Assembly (NCBI RefSeq): GCF_030532715.1
Contig: NZ_JAUNKO010000006.1
Location: 62,001-126,000, forward strand
Source of the DNA: Corynebacterium sp.
GTDB taxonomy: Bacteria; Actinomycetota; Actinomycetes; Mycobacteriales; Mycobacteriaceae
Reading direction: 5' to 3'
DNA length: 64,000 nucleotides
Part shown: piece by piece, positions 37,121 to 46,004 of the stretch
How positions within the stretch are numbered: the first letter of the stretch is position 1
Layout of the letters: each line of letters starts with the position of its first letter
Translations under genes and position numbers: made by a program
Notes under the pieces: model-generated
Databases searched by the model: none
Seen by the model: only the letters and a program-made list of their open reading frames with translations
Told to the model about the DNA's origin: nothing

Positions 37121-38779
37121 GTGTTTGAACTCGCGGTGATTGGGCTGATTGGTGGCATAGTCACTGGCGTTTCGCCCTGTATTCTTCCCGTGTTACCAGT
37201 CGTGTTGGCTGTCACCACAAGCCAAGGACGGCGCCCCCTGCCGGTAGTTGCGGGCATTGCGGTGAGCTTTGCCCTGATTACATTGTTGGGTACGGTGGCG
37301 CTCCAGGCGCTGGGCTTGCCGGATTCCACGCTCCGGTGGGTCGGCATCACCATGCTGGTGCTCGTGGGGCTCGGTATGATCGTGCCGCAGCTAGGCAAGC
37401 TCATCGAAGCACCGTTCCAGAAATTGCCGCGGTTGACGGCGTTGCAAACCAAAACCCGTGGCAAAGGCGGATTCCTCGTCGGTCTCGCTCTCGGCGCGGT
37501 GTATGTACCTTGCGCTGGCCCAGTGTTGGCGGCGGTCACTGTTGCGGGCGCGACTGGGGAGATCGGCTGGAACACGGTGGTACTTACGGTGGCGTTTGCA
37601 ATTGGTGCGTCGGCTCCCATGCTGATATTCGCAAAGATCGGCGATCGCCTAGGTGCGGGGCACAACACTTCCGTGCACCGTGTGGCGGGGATCGTCGTGT
37701 TGGCGCTGGCTGTGGCGCTTGTGTTTGACGCTCCCGCTGCGGTGCAGCGGGCCTTGCCGGACTGGACGGCCGGGGTGCAACGCTCGCTCGGGGAAAACAA
37801 AGCTGTTCAAGACGTGCTTACCGGCGCGAGTAGCGCTGCTGAGGGAACGCTGGATCATTGCCGCCGCGGCGAACCAGATCAGTTGCGCGATTGCGGCCCA
37901 GCGCCGGAGTTTGAGGGGCTGACGGGCTGGACAAACACCGCGGAACCGATTGGTGTGAATGATGGCAAGGTCACGCTGGTGGACTTTTGGGCCTACGCCT
38001 GCATTAACTGCCAGCGTGCGAATCAGCATGTGACCAAGTTGTATGACGCGTATAAGGACGCCGGATTGCAAGTGGTTGGCGTTCACGCTCCCGAGTACGG
38101 CTTCGAACGCGAGCTTGCAAATGTGCAGGCCGCTGCGAAGGAGCAGGGCATCAACTATCCGGTGGCCCAGGATAATGATTTTATTACTTGGAAGAAGTAC
38201 AACAACCGCTATTGGCCCGCGCATTACCTGGTGGACGCTGAGGGTAAGGTTCGGCAGATTCATGAAGGTGAGGGGGCATACGCGGAGACGGAAACGCTGG
38301 TGCGGGAGCTGTTGAAGCAGGCCAACCCAAACGTGAAGCTGCCGGAGCCCGTGGAGGATGGTGCCGCGGATGCAGTGACGCGTGACCGCAACCCGGAAAC
38401 GTACCTTGGTACGCAGCGCGCGCAGTTCTATGAGAACCAGGGCTACACGAACGGTACGCACACGTTTACGGATAACGGTGGTGAATTGGATCGGTTTGCA
38501 TATCGGCTTAGTGGTACCTGGAACCTTTCCGAAGATGCTATCGAACCAAAAGAAAATAGCGCGAAACTAAAGCTGAACTATCACGCGTCGCTCGTACAGG
38601 TGGTCGCATCCGGCACTGGCAAAATTTCCGTGACACGCGCTGATGGAACCAAAGAAACTTTCGAAGTCCCGAAAACCCCTGGTACCGTGGATATTGTGAA
38701 GGTTTCCACGGCTCAGGAGGGCGTGCTCACCATCGACGCGGAGCCCGGAATCCGCATGTATTCGTTAACATTCGGCTAA
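37121..38779 (+). CDS. dipZ: DipZ: CcdA/DsbD-type electron transporter fused to thioredoxin-like and carbohydrate-binding domains
   Basis: DipZ carries reducing equivalents across the membrane. The 552-residue protein has six to seven transmembrane segments (1-225, with SPCILPVLPVV and VYVPCAGPVLA holding the transport cysteines), an extracytoplasmic thioredoxin-like domain with CINC (YACINCQRANQHV, near residue 297) and a C-terminal beta-sandwich (about 430-552) that in the mycobacterial protein is a carbohydrate-binding module. GTG at 37121 follows AAGGA; the longer frame lacks a ribosome site. The mycobacterial dipZ is SigK-controlled, which matches its position here. Confidence 0.92.
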   Translation: MFELAVIGLIGGIVTGVSPCILPVLPVVLAVTTSQGRRPLPVVAGIAVSFALITLLGTVALQALGLPDSTLRWVGITMLVLVGLGMIVPQLGKLIEAPFQKLPRLTALQTKTRGKGGFLVGLALGAVYVPCAGPVLAAVTVAGATGEIGWNTVVLTVAFAIGASAPMLIFAKIGDRLGAGHNTSVHRVAGIVVLALAVALVFDAPAAVQRALPDWTAGVQRSLGENKAVQDVLTGASSAAEGTLDHCRRGEPDQLRDCGPAPEFEGLTGWTNTAEPIGVNDGKVTLVDFWAYACINCQRANQHVTKLYDAYKDAGLQVVGVHAPEYGFERELANVQAAAKEQGINYPVAQDNDFITWKKYNNRYWPAHYLVDAEGKVRQIHEGEGAYAETETLVRELLKQANPNVKLPEPVEDGAADAVTRDRNPETYLGTQRAQFYENQGYTNGTHTFTDNGGELDRFAYRLSGTWNLSEDAIEPKENSAKLKLNYHASLVQVVASGTGKISVTRADGTKETFEVPKTPGTVDIVKVSTAQEGVLTIDAEPGIRMYSLTFG

Positions 38780-38789
38780 AACGGAAGGT

Positions 38790-39305
38790 ATGAAAGTCCA
38801 AGATCTCTTCCGCGACTTCGCTCTTCGCCCAGCGGTGGCGGCGCGTATGCTGCCACCGCTGACGCATCAGCAATTGAATACGCACCTTGGCCAGCACCCG
38901 AACAGTATTGCGTGGTTGCTGTGGCATGCGGGGCGTGAGGTAGACACACAGTTTGCCGAACTCAGTGGCGAGGAGGAGGTTTGGACTTCCCAAGGCTTTC
39001 GAGAACGTTTTCGGCTCGGACCTATCGGTGACACCATGGGCTACGGGCACACTCGCCTCGACGCTGCAAGGATTGTCGTTGACAACCAAGAGCTCCTGGT
39101 CGAATACCTAGCGGCCACGCTGGATCGTTGCGTCGCGTATGTGGATCAGCTCGAAGAGGAACACTGGGATGACGTGGTGGATCATTCGTGGGAGTTTCCA
39201 GTTACTCGCGCGACTCGTCTCGTATCCCTCGTCGATGACGCCGCTCAGCATGTCGGCCAAGCGGCGTTTGTGGCGGGCGCGCTCGCCACAGCATCCGATT
39301 CATAG
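38790..39305 (+). CDS. DinB-fold protein (DUF664/mycothiol S-transferase-like)
   Basis: The 171-residue protein is all-helical. Three metal-type histidines fit the DinB four-helix bundle: His in SIAWLLWHAGREVD, and later VDHSWEF and VDDAAQHVGQAAFVAG. Relatives use mycothiol or another low-molecular thiol in actinobacteria; the exact reaction is unknown. It starts 10 bases after dipZ and probably shares its transcript, which would suit a thiol-redox role. It overlaps the 3' end of the photolyase gene by 6 bases. Confidence 0.85.
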   Translation: MKVQDLFRDFALRPAVAARMLPPLTHQQLNTHLGQHPNSIAWLLWHAGREVDTQFAELSGEEEVWTSQGFRERFRLGPIGDTMGYGHTRLDAARIVVDNQELLVEYLAATLDRCVAYVDQLEEEHWDDVVDHSWEFPVTRATRLVSLVDDAAQHVGQAAFVAGALATASDS

Positions 39306-40526
39306 TTCCTGGTAGCGGGCCAGCGCGTCGCGCCGTTCCTCAGCATGATCCACAATGGGCAGCGGGTAGTCTGCGGGGAGGTTACGCAATGCATGGATGT
39401 CTGCGGCGGGCGTATTTGCTAATTCGGGAACCCAGCGGCGAATATACTCCGCTTGCGGATCAAATCGTTTCCCCTGCGTTTGGGGGTTAAACACGCGGAA
39501 ATATGGGGAGGCGTCCGTGCCGGTGCCCGCGCACCATTGCCAGGAGTGCTGGTTGCTAGCCTCATCAAAATCTACCAGCATGTCGCGGAAATACTGGGCG
39601 CCAAGCTGCCATGGTAGGTGCAGGTCTTTGGTGAGAAAACTGGCCACCAGCATGCGCACGCGGTTATGCATCCAGCCGGTGGCCGCGAGTTGCCGCATGC
39701 CCGCATCCACGATGGGGTAACCGGTCGTGCCGTCTTTCCAACACTCAAAATCAACGGTTGGTTCATCCCAACGAAAGTTTGCGAATTTTGGGTTCACATC
39801 CTGGTCGGTCGTCTCCGGCCGGTGGAACAGAAAATCCGCGTAAAATTCCCGAAACGCGAGTTCACGTGTGAATGCCTCCCGATCTTCCACGGGCGCGTCC
39901 GCGCACTGGCTCAGAGTTTCCAACAGGCCGCGGGGGTGCAGCGCACCCAGCGCGAGTAGATGAGAAATACGCGAGGTACCGTCCAAATCCGGCCGGTCCC
40001 GCTGCGTGGCGTAACCTTCTAATCGGCATTGCAGAAAGTCCAGCCAGTGCTCCCACGCGGAGCCGCCCGCGTCGGCGAGATTCGGCGCGTCCCAACCGCA
40101 TGCGGACCAGGCGCGATAGAACGGGGTAAACACTTTGTAGTGCCCACCGGTGCCGGTACGAAGTGTTCCGGGCGCGACGGCGTAGCCGCAATCCAAGGAT
40201 TCCATGACGCCCGTACCAAGCTCATCTGCTACGCGTTTATCGCGCCGTAGCCCATCTGGGGTGTAATCCGCCGTGACGATAACCCGTTCGGGTTTCGCGG
40301 CGACAATGTCTTCCGGACGCGCCCGCTCGAGTTCCAGCCCACGTTCGCGTAGTTCGATTGCGAGTTCGTTGAGTGCCACCGCGCGAGTTGCCGCCTGAAA
40401 GGATGATCGGGGTTTTGGTCCGGCGTAGATTACGCGCAGGTTCGCCGATGCCATGGCGGCCTCCAACCCCGGATGGTCAAAGGCCCGCAGGTCGTTCCGG
40501 AGCCACAGGATCGTCAGGTTACTCAC
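39300..40526 (-). CDS. phrB: Deoxyribodipyrimidine photolyase
   Basis: This enzyme repairs UV cyclobutane dimers with light via FAD. The 408-residue protein starts MSNLTILWLRNDLRAFDHPGL, has the N-terminal antenna-binding Rossmann part and the C-terminal FAD domain (TSRISHLLALGALHPRGL, ELAFREFYADFLFHRP, DAGMRQLAATGWMHNRVRMLVASFLTKDL, SPYFRVFNPQTQGKRFDP). Start GTG at 40526 is chosen because it overlaps the upstream dehydrogenase stop (GTGA) and fits the family; ATG at 40535 is possible. It is shorter than E. coli PhrB (472). Confidence 0.94.
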   Translation of the reverse strand: MSNLTILWLRNDLRAFDHPGLEAAMASANLRVIYAGPKPRSSFQAATRAVALNELAIELRERGLELERARPEDIVAAKPERVIVTADYTPDGLRRDKRVADELGTGVMESLDCGYAVAPGTLRTGTGGHYKVFTPFYRAWSACGWDAPNLADAGGSAWEHWLDFLQCRLEGYATQRDRPDLDGTSRISHLLALGALHPRGLLETLSQCADAPVEDREAFTRELAFREFYADFLFHRPETTDQDVNPKFANFRWDEPTVDFECWKDGTTGYPIVDAGMRQLAATGWMHNRVRMLVASFLTKDLHLPWQLGAQYFRDMLVDFDEASNQHSWQWCAGTGTDASPYFRVFNPQTQGKRFDPQAEYIRRWVPELANTPAADIHALRNLPADYPLPIVDHAEERRDALARYQEL

Positions 40527-42007
40527 AGTACCCATTTGCCCCAGCGCAGCGCGGACGTCATCAGTGCGGCGTAGTTGCTGCGTTCCATGTTCGCAGGACC
40601 AGAGATGGGCAGGAAGCGTTGTTCGGCGATGGTCCGCGATTCCGTGTACTTTAACAAGCCGCCGTCCGCGTGCCGACGCCCCGAACCGGATGACTTCCAA
40701 CCACCCATCGGCGCATCAATGCTTCCGAACGCGGCTGCGAATCCCTCGTTAATATTTACGCTGCCCGCGTGCAGCTGAAGCGCGATGTTCCAGCCGGTGT
40801 GCGGGGCGGCAAACACCGCAGCATTGAGCCCATATTCGGTGTCATTGGCCCGGCGAATCGCCTCCTCAATCGACGGGACTTCCTCGATAAACACTACTGG
40901 GCCGAATACTTCCTCGCGGTACAAGCGTGCCTCCTGCGGAACCTCCACCAGGATCGTGGGAGAGAGGTAGGCTTCGCCCAGCTCCGGAAGCCGAGTACCG
41001 CCGGTGAGGATGCGTGCGCCGAGATTCAGGGCGTCGTCAATCATGTCCACAGCGCGGTCCACCTGCGCGGGCGAGATCATGGAGCCCATGTCCTCGGTCC
41101 AGCCGCCGCCACCGATACGCAAGGCCTGCGTCGCGGCGACAAAACGTTCAGTAAACGCCTCAGCGATATCCTCGTGTACGTAAATTCGTTCGATGGAAAT
41201 GCAGAGTTGGCCGCTGTTGGAAAAGCAGGCGCGAACGGCATCCGCGGCGGCGCGGTCAAGGTTTGCGTCGGGGGCGACGATCAGCGGATTCTTGCCGCCC
41301 AACTCCGCCGAAAAGTCGATAAGACGTTCGCCTGCGATTGCGGCGAGTTTGCGGCCTATCGCCGTGGAGCCGGTAAACATGAGGTAGTCGGCCTGCTGGG
41401 CGATCTCCGTGCCCACGACTTCGCCGCTGCCTGTGACCACCTGGAACAATTCCAGCGGCAGCCCAGCCTCCACTAATAAATGCACCCCCAGTAGTGCGGT
41501 AAACGGCGTTTGGGAATCCGGTTTCAACACCACCGCGTTGCCAGCAAGGAGCGCCGGAATCGCATCTGAAATGGAAAGGGTGAGCGGGTAATTCCATGGT
41601 GAAATAATCCCGACCACGCCTTTCGGACTGTGGTCCACCACGGTGCGGGTAAGTCCCGGCAGGGCGCCCTTTGCGCGCCGCGGTTTGAGCAGACGGCCGG
41701 CCCGTCGTGCATAATGCCGTGCCGTGATGGCAACATCGAGGACTTCATCAAACGCGCTTGCCCTGTTTTTGCCGGTTTCAGCCTGAATCACATCAAGTAA
41801 TTCGTTTTGGCGTTCAAGTACTAGGTCGTGGAACCGGAGCATTATTTTGCAGCGGTCAGCTATCGGGGTGGTTACCCATGCAGCCTGGGCGTTTCGCGCG
41901 GCGTCGAAAGCCGTGCGAGTGTCGGCGGCGGAACTCGCGGGCACTTCGCCGTAGGTTTCGCCGGTACGGGGATCAGTGACGGTAATGGAGGCTACGGTGC
42001 TGGTCAT
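40523..42007 (-). CDS. gabD2: NADP-dependent succinate-semialdehyde dehydrogenase GabD2-like
   Basis: The 494-residue protein is an aldehyde dehydrogenase: SPWNYPLTLSISDAIPALLAGNAVVLKPD (cofactor binding), FTGSTAIGRKLA, the general base in SAELGGKNP and the catalytic Cys in NSGQLCISIERI, ending with GGWKSSGSGRRHADGG. The overall pattern is closest to actinobacterial GabD2 (succinic semialdehyde to succinate). The substrate is inferred from family resemblance. It is followed by the overlapping photolyase gene, an unusual pairing. Confidence 0.88.
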   Translation of the reverse strand: MTSTVASITVTDPRTGETYGEVPASSAADTRTAFDAARNAQAAWVTTPIADRCKIMLRFHDLVLERQNELLDVIQAETGKNRASAFDEVLDVAITARHYARRAGRLLKPRRAKGALPGLTRTVVDHSPKGVVGIISPWNYPLTLSISDAIPALLAGNAVVLKPDSQTPFTALLGVHLLVEAGLPLELFQVVTGSGEVVGTEIAQQADYLMFTGSTAIGRKLAAIAGERLIDFSAELGGKNPLIVAPDANLDRAAADAVRACFSNSGQLCISIERIYVHEDIAEAFTERFVAATQALRIGGGGWTEDMGSMISPAQVDRAVDMIDDALNLGARILTGGTRLPELGEAYLSPTILVEVPQEARLYREEVFGPVVFIEEVPSIEEAIRRANDTEYGLNAAVFAAPHTGWNIALQLHAGSVNINEGFAAAFGSIDAPMGGWKSSGSGRRHADGGLLKYTESRTIAEQRFLPISGPANMERSNYAALMTSALRWGKWVL

Positions 42008-42088
42008 GCCTCACCAGGATAGTCGCAGGGCAGCAACCGGTGCTAGCAAAACCTAGTCACGGCATCCCCACGCTGGGCAAGCCCAACC

Positions 42089-42094
42089 TACACT
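42089..42094 (+). promoter_or_regulatory. -10 element of a probable leaderless SDR transcript
   Basis: TACACT ends 7 bases before the ATG at 42102 and no ribosome site lies between them. Confidence 0.55.
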
Positions 42095-42101
42095 GGGTGC
42101 T

Positions 42102-42848
42102 ATGCGATCAATCTTTATTTCCGGAGCAAGTGCAGGCATTGGACGAGCAGTAGCAGAGAAGTTTTTGGCGGCCGGGTGGATGGTCGGCGCCTACGATATT
42201 CAATCGGTAGATTACGACCATAAAAACCTGGTCAAAGGACACCTTGACGTTACCGATCCGGAATCCTGGGACCATGCCCTCAAGGATTTTGTAAAACACA
42301 CCGGCGGCAGTATTGACGTGCTGGATAATAACGCCGGCATTATTGCCGATGGCCCGTTAGCCTCGCTCACCCCAGCTCAAGTGCAGGCGCAAATAGACGT
42401 GAACTGCGCGGGCGTGACGCTGGGTGCGCGCGCGGCGAAGCGTTACCTGCGGCGCGGATCCACGGTGGTGAACATGGGCTCCGCGTCCGCGATTTACGGG
42501 CAGCCCGGAATCTCCGTGTATTCGGCCAGCAAGTTCTACGTTGCAGGTCTGACGGAGGCGCTGAACCTCGAGTGGGCGCGGGATAACGTGCGCGTGGTGG
42601 CTATTTGGCCGCTGTGGGCGAAAACGAAGCTTGCGGATGTGCAGGCGCCGTCTGCCCGCCGCCTGGGTGTCCGTATTACCCCGCAGCAAGTTGCGGATGT
42701 GGTGTGGGAGGCTGTGCATCCTCGGAACCGGTGGCAGCGCGGCCGCATTCATTACGGCGTTTCCGCGCTCGATAAACTACTGTATTCTTCGCGCAAGTGT
42801 TCGCCTGGACGAGTGGCGCGGCTGCTTACCAAGGTGGTTGCGGGATGA
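42102..42848 (+). CDS. Short-chain dehydrogenase/reductase
   Basis: The 248-residue protein has the NAD(P)-binding GASAGIG (residues 8-14), LDNNAGI, the catalytic Ser in NMGSASAIYG and YSASK (Tyr and Lys). It probably oxidises or reduces a hydroxyl/keto group; the substrate is unknown. The C-terminal 30 residues (KLLYSSRKCSPGRVARLLTKVV) are basic. It overlaps the next gene (ATGA). Confidence 0.9.
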   Translation: MRSIFISGASAGIGRAVAEKFLAAGWMVGAYDIQSVDYDHKNLVKGHLDVTDPESWDHALKDFVKHTGGSIDVLDNNAGIIADGPLASLTPAQVQAQIDVNCAGVTLGARAAKRYLRRGSTVVNMGSASAIYGQPGISVYSASKFYVAGLTEALNLEWARDNVRVVAIWPLWAKTKLADVQAPSARRLGVRITPQQVADVVWEAVHPRNRWQRGRIHYGVSALDKLLYSSRKCSPGRVARLLTKVVAG

Positions 42849-43288
42849 CACCCTGGTTGGCCACCGCGGAACGCATCGCCCGCGCCGCGCACGCGAATCA
42901 ACTGGACAAATCGGGCGCGCCGTACATTCATCACCCGGAGCGCGTTGCCCGGATCACCGCTGGTATTACCCCGTCCGAGGTAGCGTGCGCGGCTGCGTGG
43001 CTGCATGACGTGATCGAGGATACTGCCGTGACCACTGCGGACTTGCGGCACGAAGGCATTCCTGAAAACGTCATTGAGGTGGTGGATTTGATGACGCACC
43101 GCGCCGACGAGGACGTGGATACCTACATGAACCGCCTGCGCACAAACCCCTTGGCAAAGGCCGTGAAGGTCGCCGATTTGATTGACAATTCCTCACCCGC
43201 GCGTATCGACGCCCTCCCTCCCGCACTGCAAACCCGCCTGCGGGCGAAGTACCACCACATGTGGGAATTGCTGTTGGGGGAGGGGTAG
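42845..43288 (+). CDS. Small HD-domain phosphohydrolase (SpoT/MESH1-like)
   Basis: The 147-residue protein has the HD-superfamily metal motif: His in AHANQLDKSGAPYIHHPERVA, HD in AAAWLHDVIEDTAVT and Asp in AVKVADLIDN. This is the layout of single-domain (p)ppGpp hydrolases (SAH, MESH1), so alarmone or NADPH hydrolysis is possible; activity is inferred. The ATG at 42845 overlaps the SDR stop. It converges on the ABC genes with only 8 bases between stops. Confidence 0.85.
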   Translation: MTPWLATAERIARAAHANQLDKSGAPYIHHPERVARITAGITPSEVACAAAWLHDVIEDTAVTTADLRHEGIPENVIEVVDLMTHRADEDVDTYMNRLRTNPLAKAVKVADLIDNSSPARIDALPPALQTRLRAKYHHMWELLLGEG

Positions 43289-43296
43289 TTCTCGCG

Positions 43297-44739
43297 TTAT
43301 CCGATACGTTTTCCACCTTCAAGGGTGATCAGGCGATCGCATTGCAGGGCTTCTTGCTGGTAATGCGTCGTGATGAGCACGCCGACCCCGCGGGCTGCCG
43401 CCACTCGGAGCGTTTTCCACAGCATGGCCCGGGAGAGCGCATCCATGCCGGAGGTGGGCTCATCCAAAATGATCAATTCGGGGTCGTGGCTTAGCGCGCA
43501 TTCCACCGCGAGGTTGCGTTGCGCGCCCAGCGGCATGCGGTGCACCGGCACTCGGGTGCCGTTGAACAGCGAATCCTGGTGTGGAACTCCGAACACGCTC
43601 GTGGTGAAGTCTAGGTTTTCTTGTGCGCTCAAGCTGGGGTACAGGCCCAAGCTTTGCGGCACGTACCCCAAGCGGGCCCGTGTGCGGCGGTCCGGAGTAT
43701 GACCAAACAATGCCACAGTGCCACTCGTGGGACGATCCAATCCGAGCAGCAACCGGATCAACGTGCTTTTACCCGCGCCATTGCTGCCGATTAACCCCAC
43801 AATCTCACCGCTGGTCACGTCCATGGATACCCCGTCAAGTGCGGTGAACGTGCCAAACTTTTTGGAAACCCCGGTCACCTCGACGAGGGTGGTCCCATGG
43901 GGCAGGGGCGGTGCCGCGTTCGGTGCGTCGGCCGGTGCCGCGTCCGCGGGGGCGTTGCGCAACAGCATGGCCACCGTGGCTAAGTCGAGGTCAAAGGCCG
44001 CGTTGGTCATGCCGGCTGGGGCGGGGGCGTCTGATGCTGGGGACCAGTGATACATGGTGGTGCCGCGCCGCCAGGTGCGCGTCGAGGAAGTGTCCAGTAC
44101 TGTGCCCGTTTCAATCGGTTGCTTCCACAGTGAACCGGGGGCGCTTGCGCATATGTCCGCGGGGGTGCCGGAAGCTAGGCAGCTACCGGCGTCGAGGAGG
44201 AATACGGCGTCGGATTGTTCCGCCTCGTCAAGGTAGGTGGTGGCTAGGATGACGGTGCTGCCTTCCTGCGCGGCTTGCCTGATCAGCGCCCACATCGCGG
44301 CTCGGCTCTGGGGGTCCACGCCGGTGGTGGGTTCGTCGAGGAGCAGCAGCTGCGGCTGGGGCAGCATTGCCATCGCAACGCCGAGTTTTTGCCGCATGCC
44401 ACCGGAAAGCCGTCGTCCGATGACGCCGCGTGCGGGAGTGAGGTCCGCAGCGTCGAGGAGCTGCATTGTTCGCTGCTTTGCGACGCCGCCGGGCACGCCA
44501 TACGCATTCGCAACAAACTCCAGGTTTTCCGCAACGGAAAGGTTCTCCCATACCCCTGAGCTGCTCGGTTGATAGCAGACGTTGTGCCGGGCTAGTCCGC
44601 TCTGCGTGGCTAGGTAGCGCAGCAGGCCTGTTTTGCCCGCGCCATCGCCGCCGATCAGGGTGGACACCGTCCCTGGCTCGAATGAACCGGTGAAATTGCG
44701 CAGGCCGTGGGGCAACGTGAGGTCGCGCACGGTAATCAT
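43297..44739 (-). CDS. ABC transporter, two fused ATP-binding domains
   Basis: The 480-residue protein has two nucleotide-binding domains. The first (1-210) has Walker A GGDGAGKTGLL, signature LSGGMRQKLG and Walker B LLLLDEPTTGVD. After an Ala/Pro-rich linker the second (about 275-480) has Walker A GSNGAGKSTLI and Walker B LIILDEPTSGMD, but LGAQRN replaces LSGGQ, so one ATP site may be catalytically weak. Such fusions serve ABC-2 drug or lipid exporters. It overlaps the permease gene by 4 bases (ATGA). Confidence 0.92.
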   Translation of the reverse strand: MITVRDLTLPHGLRNFTGSFEPGTVSTLIGGDGAGKTGLLRYLATQSGLARHNVCYQPSSSGVWENLSVAENLEFVANAYGVPGGVAKQRTMQLLDAADLTPARGVIGRRLSGGMRQKLGVAMAMLPQPQLLLLDEPTTGVDPQSRAAMWALIRQAAQEGSTVILATTYLDEAEQSDAVFLLDAGSCLASGTPADICASAPGSLWKQPIETGTVLDTSSTRTWRRGTTMYHWSPASDAPAPAGMTNAAFDLDLATVAMLLRNAPADAAPADAPNAAPPLPHGTTLVEVTGVSKKFGTFTALDGVSMDVTSGEIVGLIGSNGAGKSTLIRLLLGLDRPTSGTVALFGHTPDRRTRARLGYVPQSLGLYPSLSAQENLDFTTSVFGVPHQDSLFNGTRVPVHRMPLGAQRNLAVECALSHDPELIILDEPTSGMDALSRAMLWKTLRVAAARGVGVLITTHYQQEALQCDRLITLEGGKRIG

Positions 44740-45908
44740 CGTGTGGCACCCCCGCGGCGCAGAATGGCGTGCATGCGAAGCGTGGCCGCGCCAAACACCA
44801 GTACCGCCATCAACGCTAGGATGGCCACCGAATCGGTGATTTGCCCCAGGGAAGTATTCCGCAGCATGATGCCTTGGGCGGCGTGGTTAAACCAGGTCAG
44901 CGGCAAAATGTAGCTTATCCACCGCACCCACACCGCCATGGATTCAATGGGGAAGATCAGTCCGCACAGCAGCACCTGCGGCATGACCAACATGATGGCG
45001 AGTTGGATTGCTTGGCCGGTGGTCTGGGACAGGGAGGAAATGAAAATCCCCATGCCAAGAACCACAAACAGGAACAACACGGCCACAACGCCGAAGCGCC
45101 ACACGCTCCCAGTAAACGGCACATCAAACATCCAGGTGGCAACGAAGGTGATGAGCACGATGTCCAGTAGGGCCAACACGAAATAGGGGAGGATCTTGCC
45201 CACGATGATTGCGAACGGCCCGAGCGGCATGACGGCGAGTTGTTCGAGGGTGCCGGTTTCCCGCTCCCTGACCAACCCGATGCTGGTGATGATCACGCCG
45301 ATAAACGTGAGGATCAACCCGATGAGTCCGGGGACCATGACCCAGGAGGTCTTTAATTCTGGGTTGAACAGCACCGTGGATACTGTCTCGAAGTTGAGGT
45401 TTTCCGCGGCGTCGGGAAGCTTTGGCGGTGGATTTCCCTGGCCGGGGTTGAATTGTTCGAAGGCGGTGCGGGCGTCGCTGAGCTTGGCGCGGCCATCTTC
45501 AATGATGGTGTGGATCCACGCTTGCTGCGCCGACTGCGCCGAGAATAGTAGCGAACCGTCAATGTACATGTGGTTGTGGGCGCTCAACGCCTCGCCCGCT
45601 GTCGGGGTTTCCGCAAAAATCACGGCATTGTAGGTGCGATCCCGCAGCAACCCCTCGATATCCTCTCGAGCAACGTTCGGGTCAACCTTGGCGATGTGGA
45701 AATGTTCGGTTGCGGCGGCGTTCGTGTCCATGATCCGCTCGGTTTCCTGCGCGCCCGGCCCCGCGATCAGGATAGTGGTTTTATCCACCGAGAAGTTCGC
45801 CGCATAGGTGTACACAATGAGCAGGATCATTGGCACGAGGATCAGCAGGGCTAGAGTACGGCGGTCGCGGGCGAGCTCGCGGATTTCCTTGATGACCATG
45901 GCTTTCAT
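44736..45908 (-). CDS. ABC-2 type transporter permease
   Basis: The 390-residue protein has one N-terminal transmembrane segment (LALLILVPMILLIVYTYAA), a large extracytoplasmic domain of about 135 residues, and five C-terminal segments (TSWVMVPGLIGLILTFIGVII and onward) with the ABC-2 signature REREEGTLEQL-like RERETGTLEQLAVMP. This is the YhhJ/DrrB-type exporter. ATG at 45908 is chosen because GGAGG lies 5 bases upstream; the ATG 7 codons earlier has none. It is divergent from the TetR gene, so the pair is probably repressed by it. Confidence 0.92.
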   Translation of the reverse strand: MKAMVIKEIRELARDRRTLALLILVPMILLIVYTYAANFSVDKTTILIAGPGAQETERIMDTNAAATEHFHIAKVDPNVAREDIEGLLRDRTYNAVIFAETPTAGEALSAHNHMYIDGSLLFSAQSAQQAWIHTIIEDGRAKLSDARTAFEQFNPGQGNPPPKLPDAAENLNFETVSTVLFNPELKTSWVMVPGLIGLILTFIGVIITSIGLVRERETGTLEQLAVMPLGPFAIIVGKILPYFVLALLDIVLITFVATWMFDVPFTGSVWRFGVVAVLFLFVVLGMGIFISSLSQTTGQAIQLAIMLVMPQVLLCGLIFPIESMAVWVRWISYILPLTWFNHAAQGIMLRNTSLGQITDSVAILALMAVLVFGAATLRMHAILRRGGATR

Positions 45909-45991
45909 AGCGGCCTCCAGATATTTCATCGGCTGTTGAAACTTATCCTAGCACCGATATTTCCACACGCGATGAAATTTTGGGTGTGACG

Positions 45992-45997
45992 TAGACT
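45992..45997 (+). promoter_or_regulatory. -10 element of a probable leaderless tetR transcript
   Basis: TAGACT ends 7 bases before the GTG at 46005. The 96-base divergent gap to the exporter genes should also hold the TetR operator, but no clean palindrome was found. Confidence 0.5.
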
Positions 45998-46004
45998 GGA
46001 GTGC

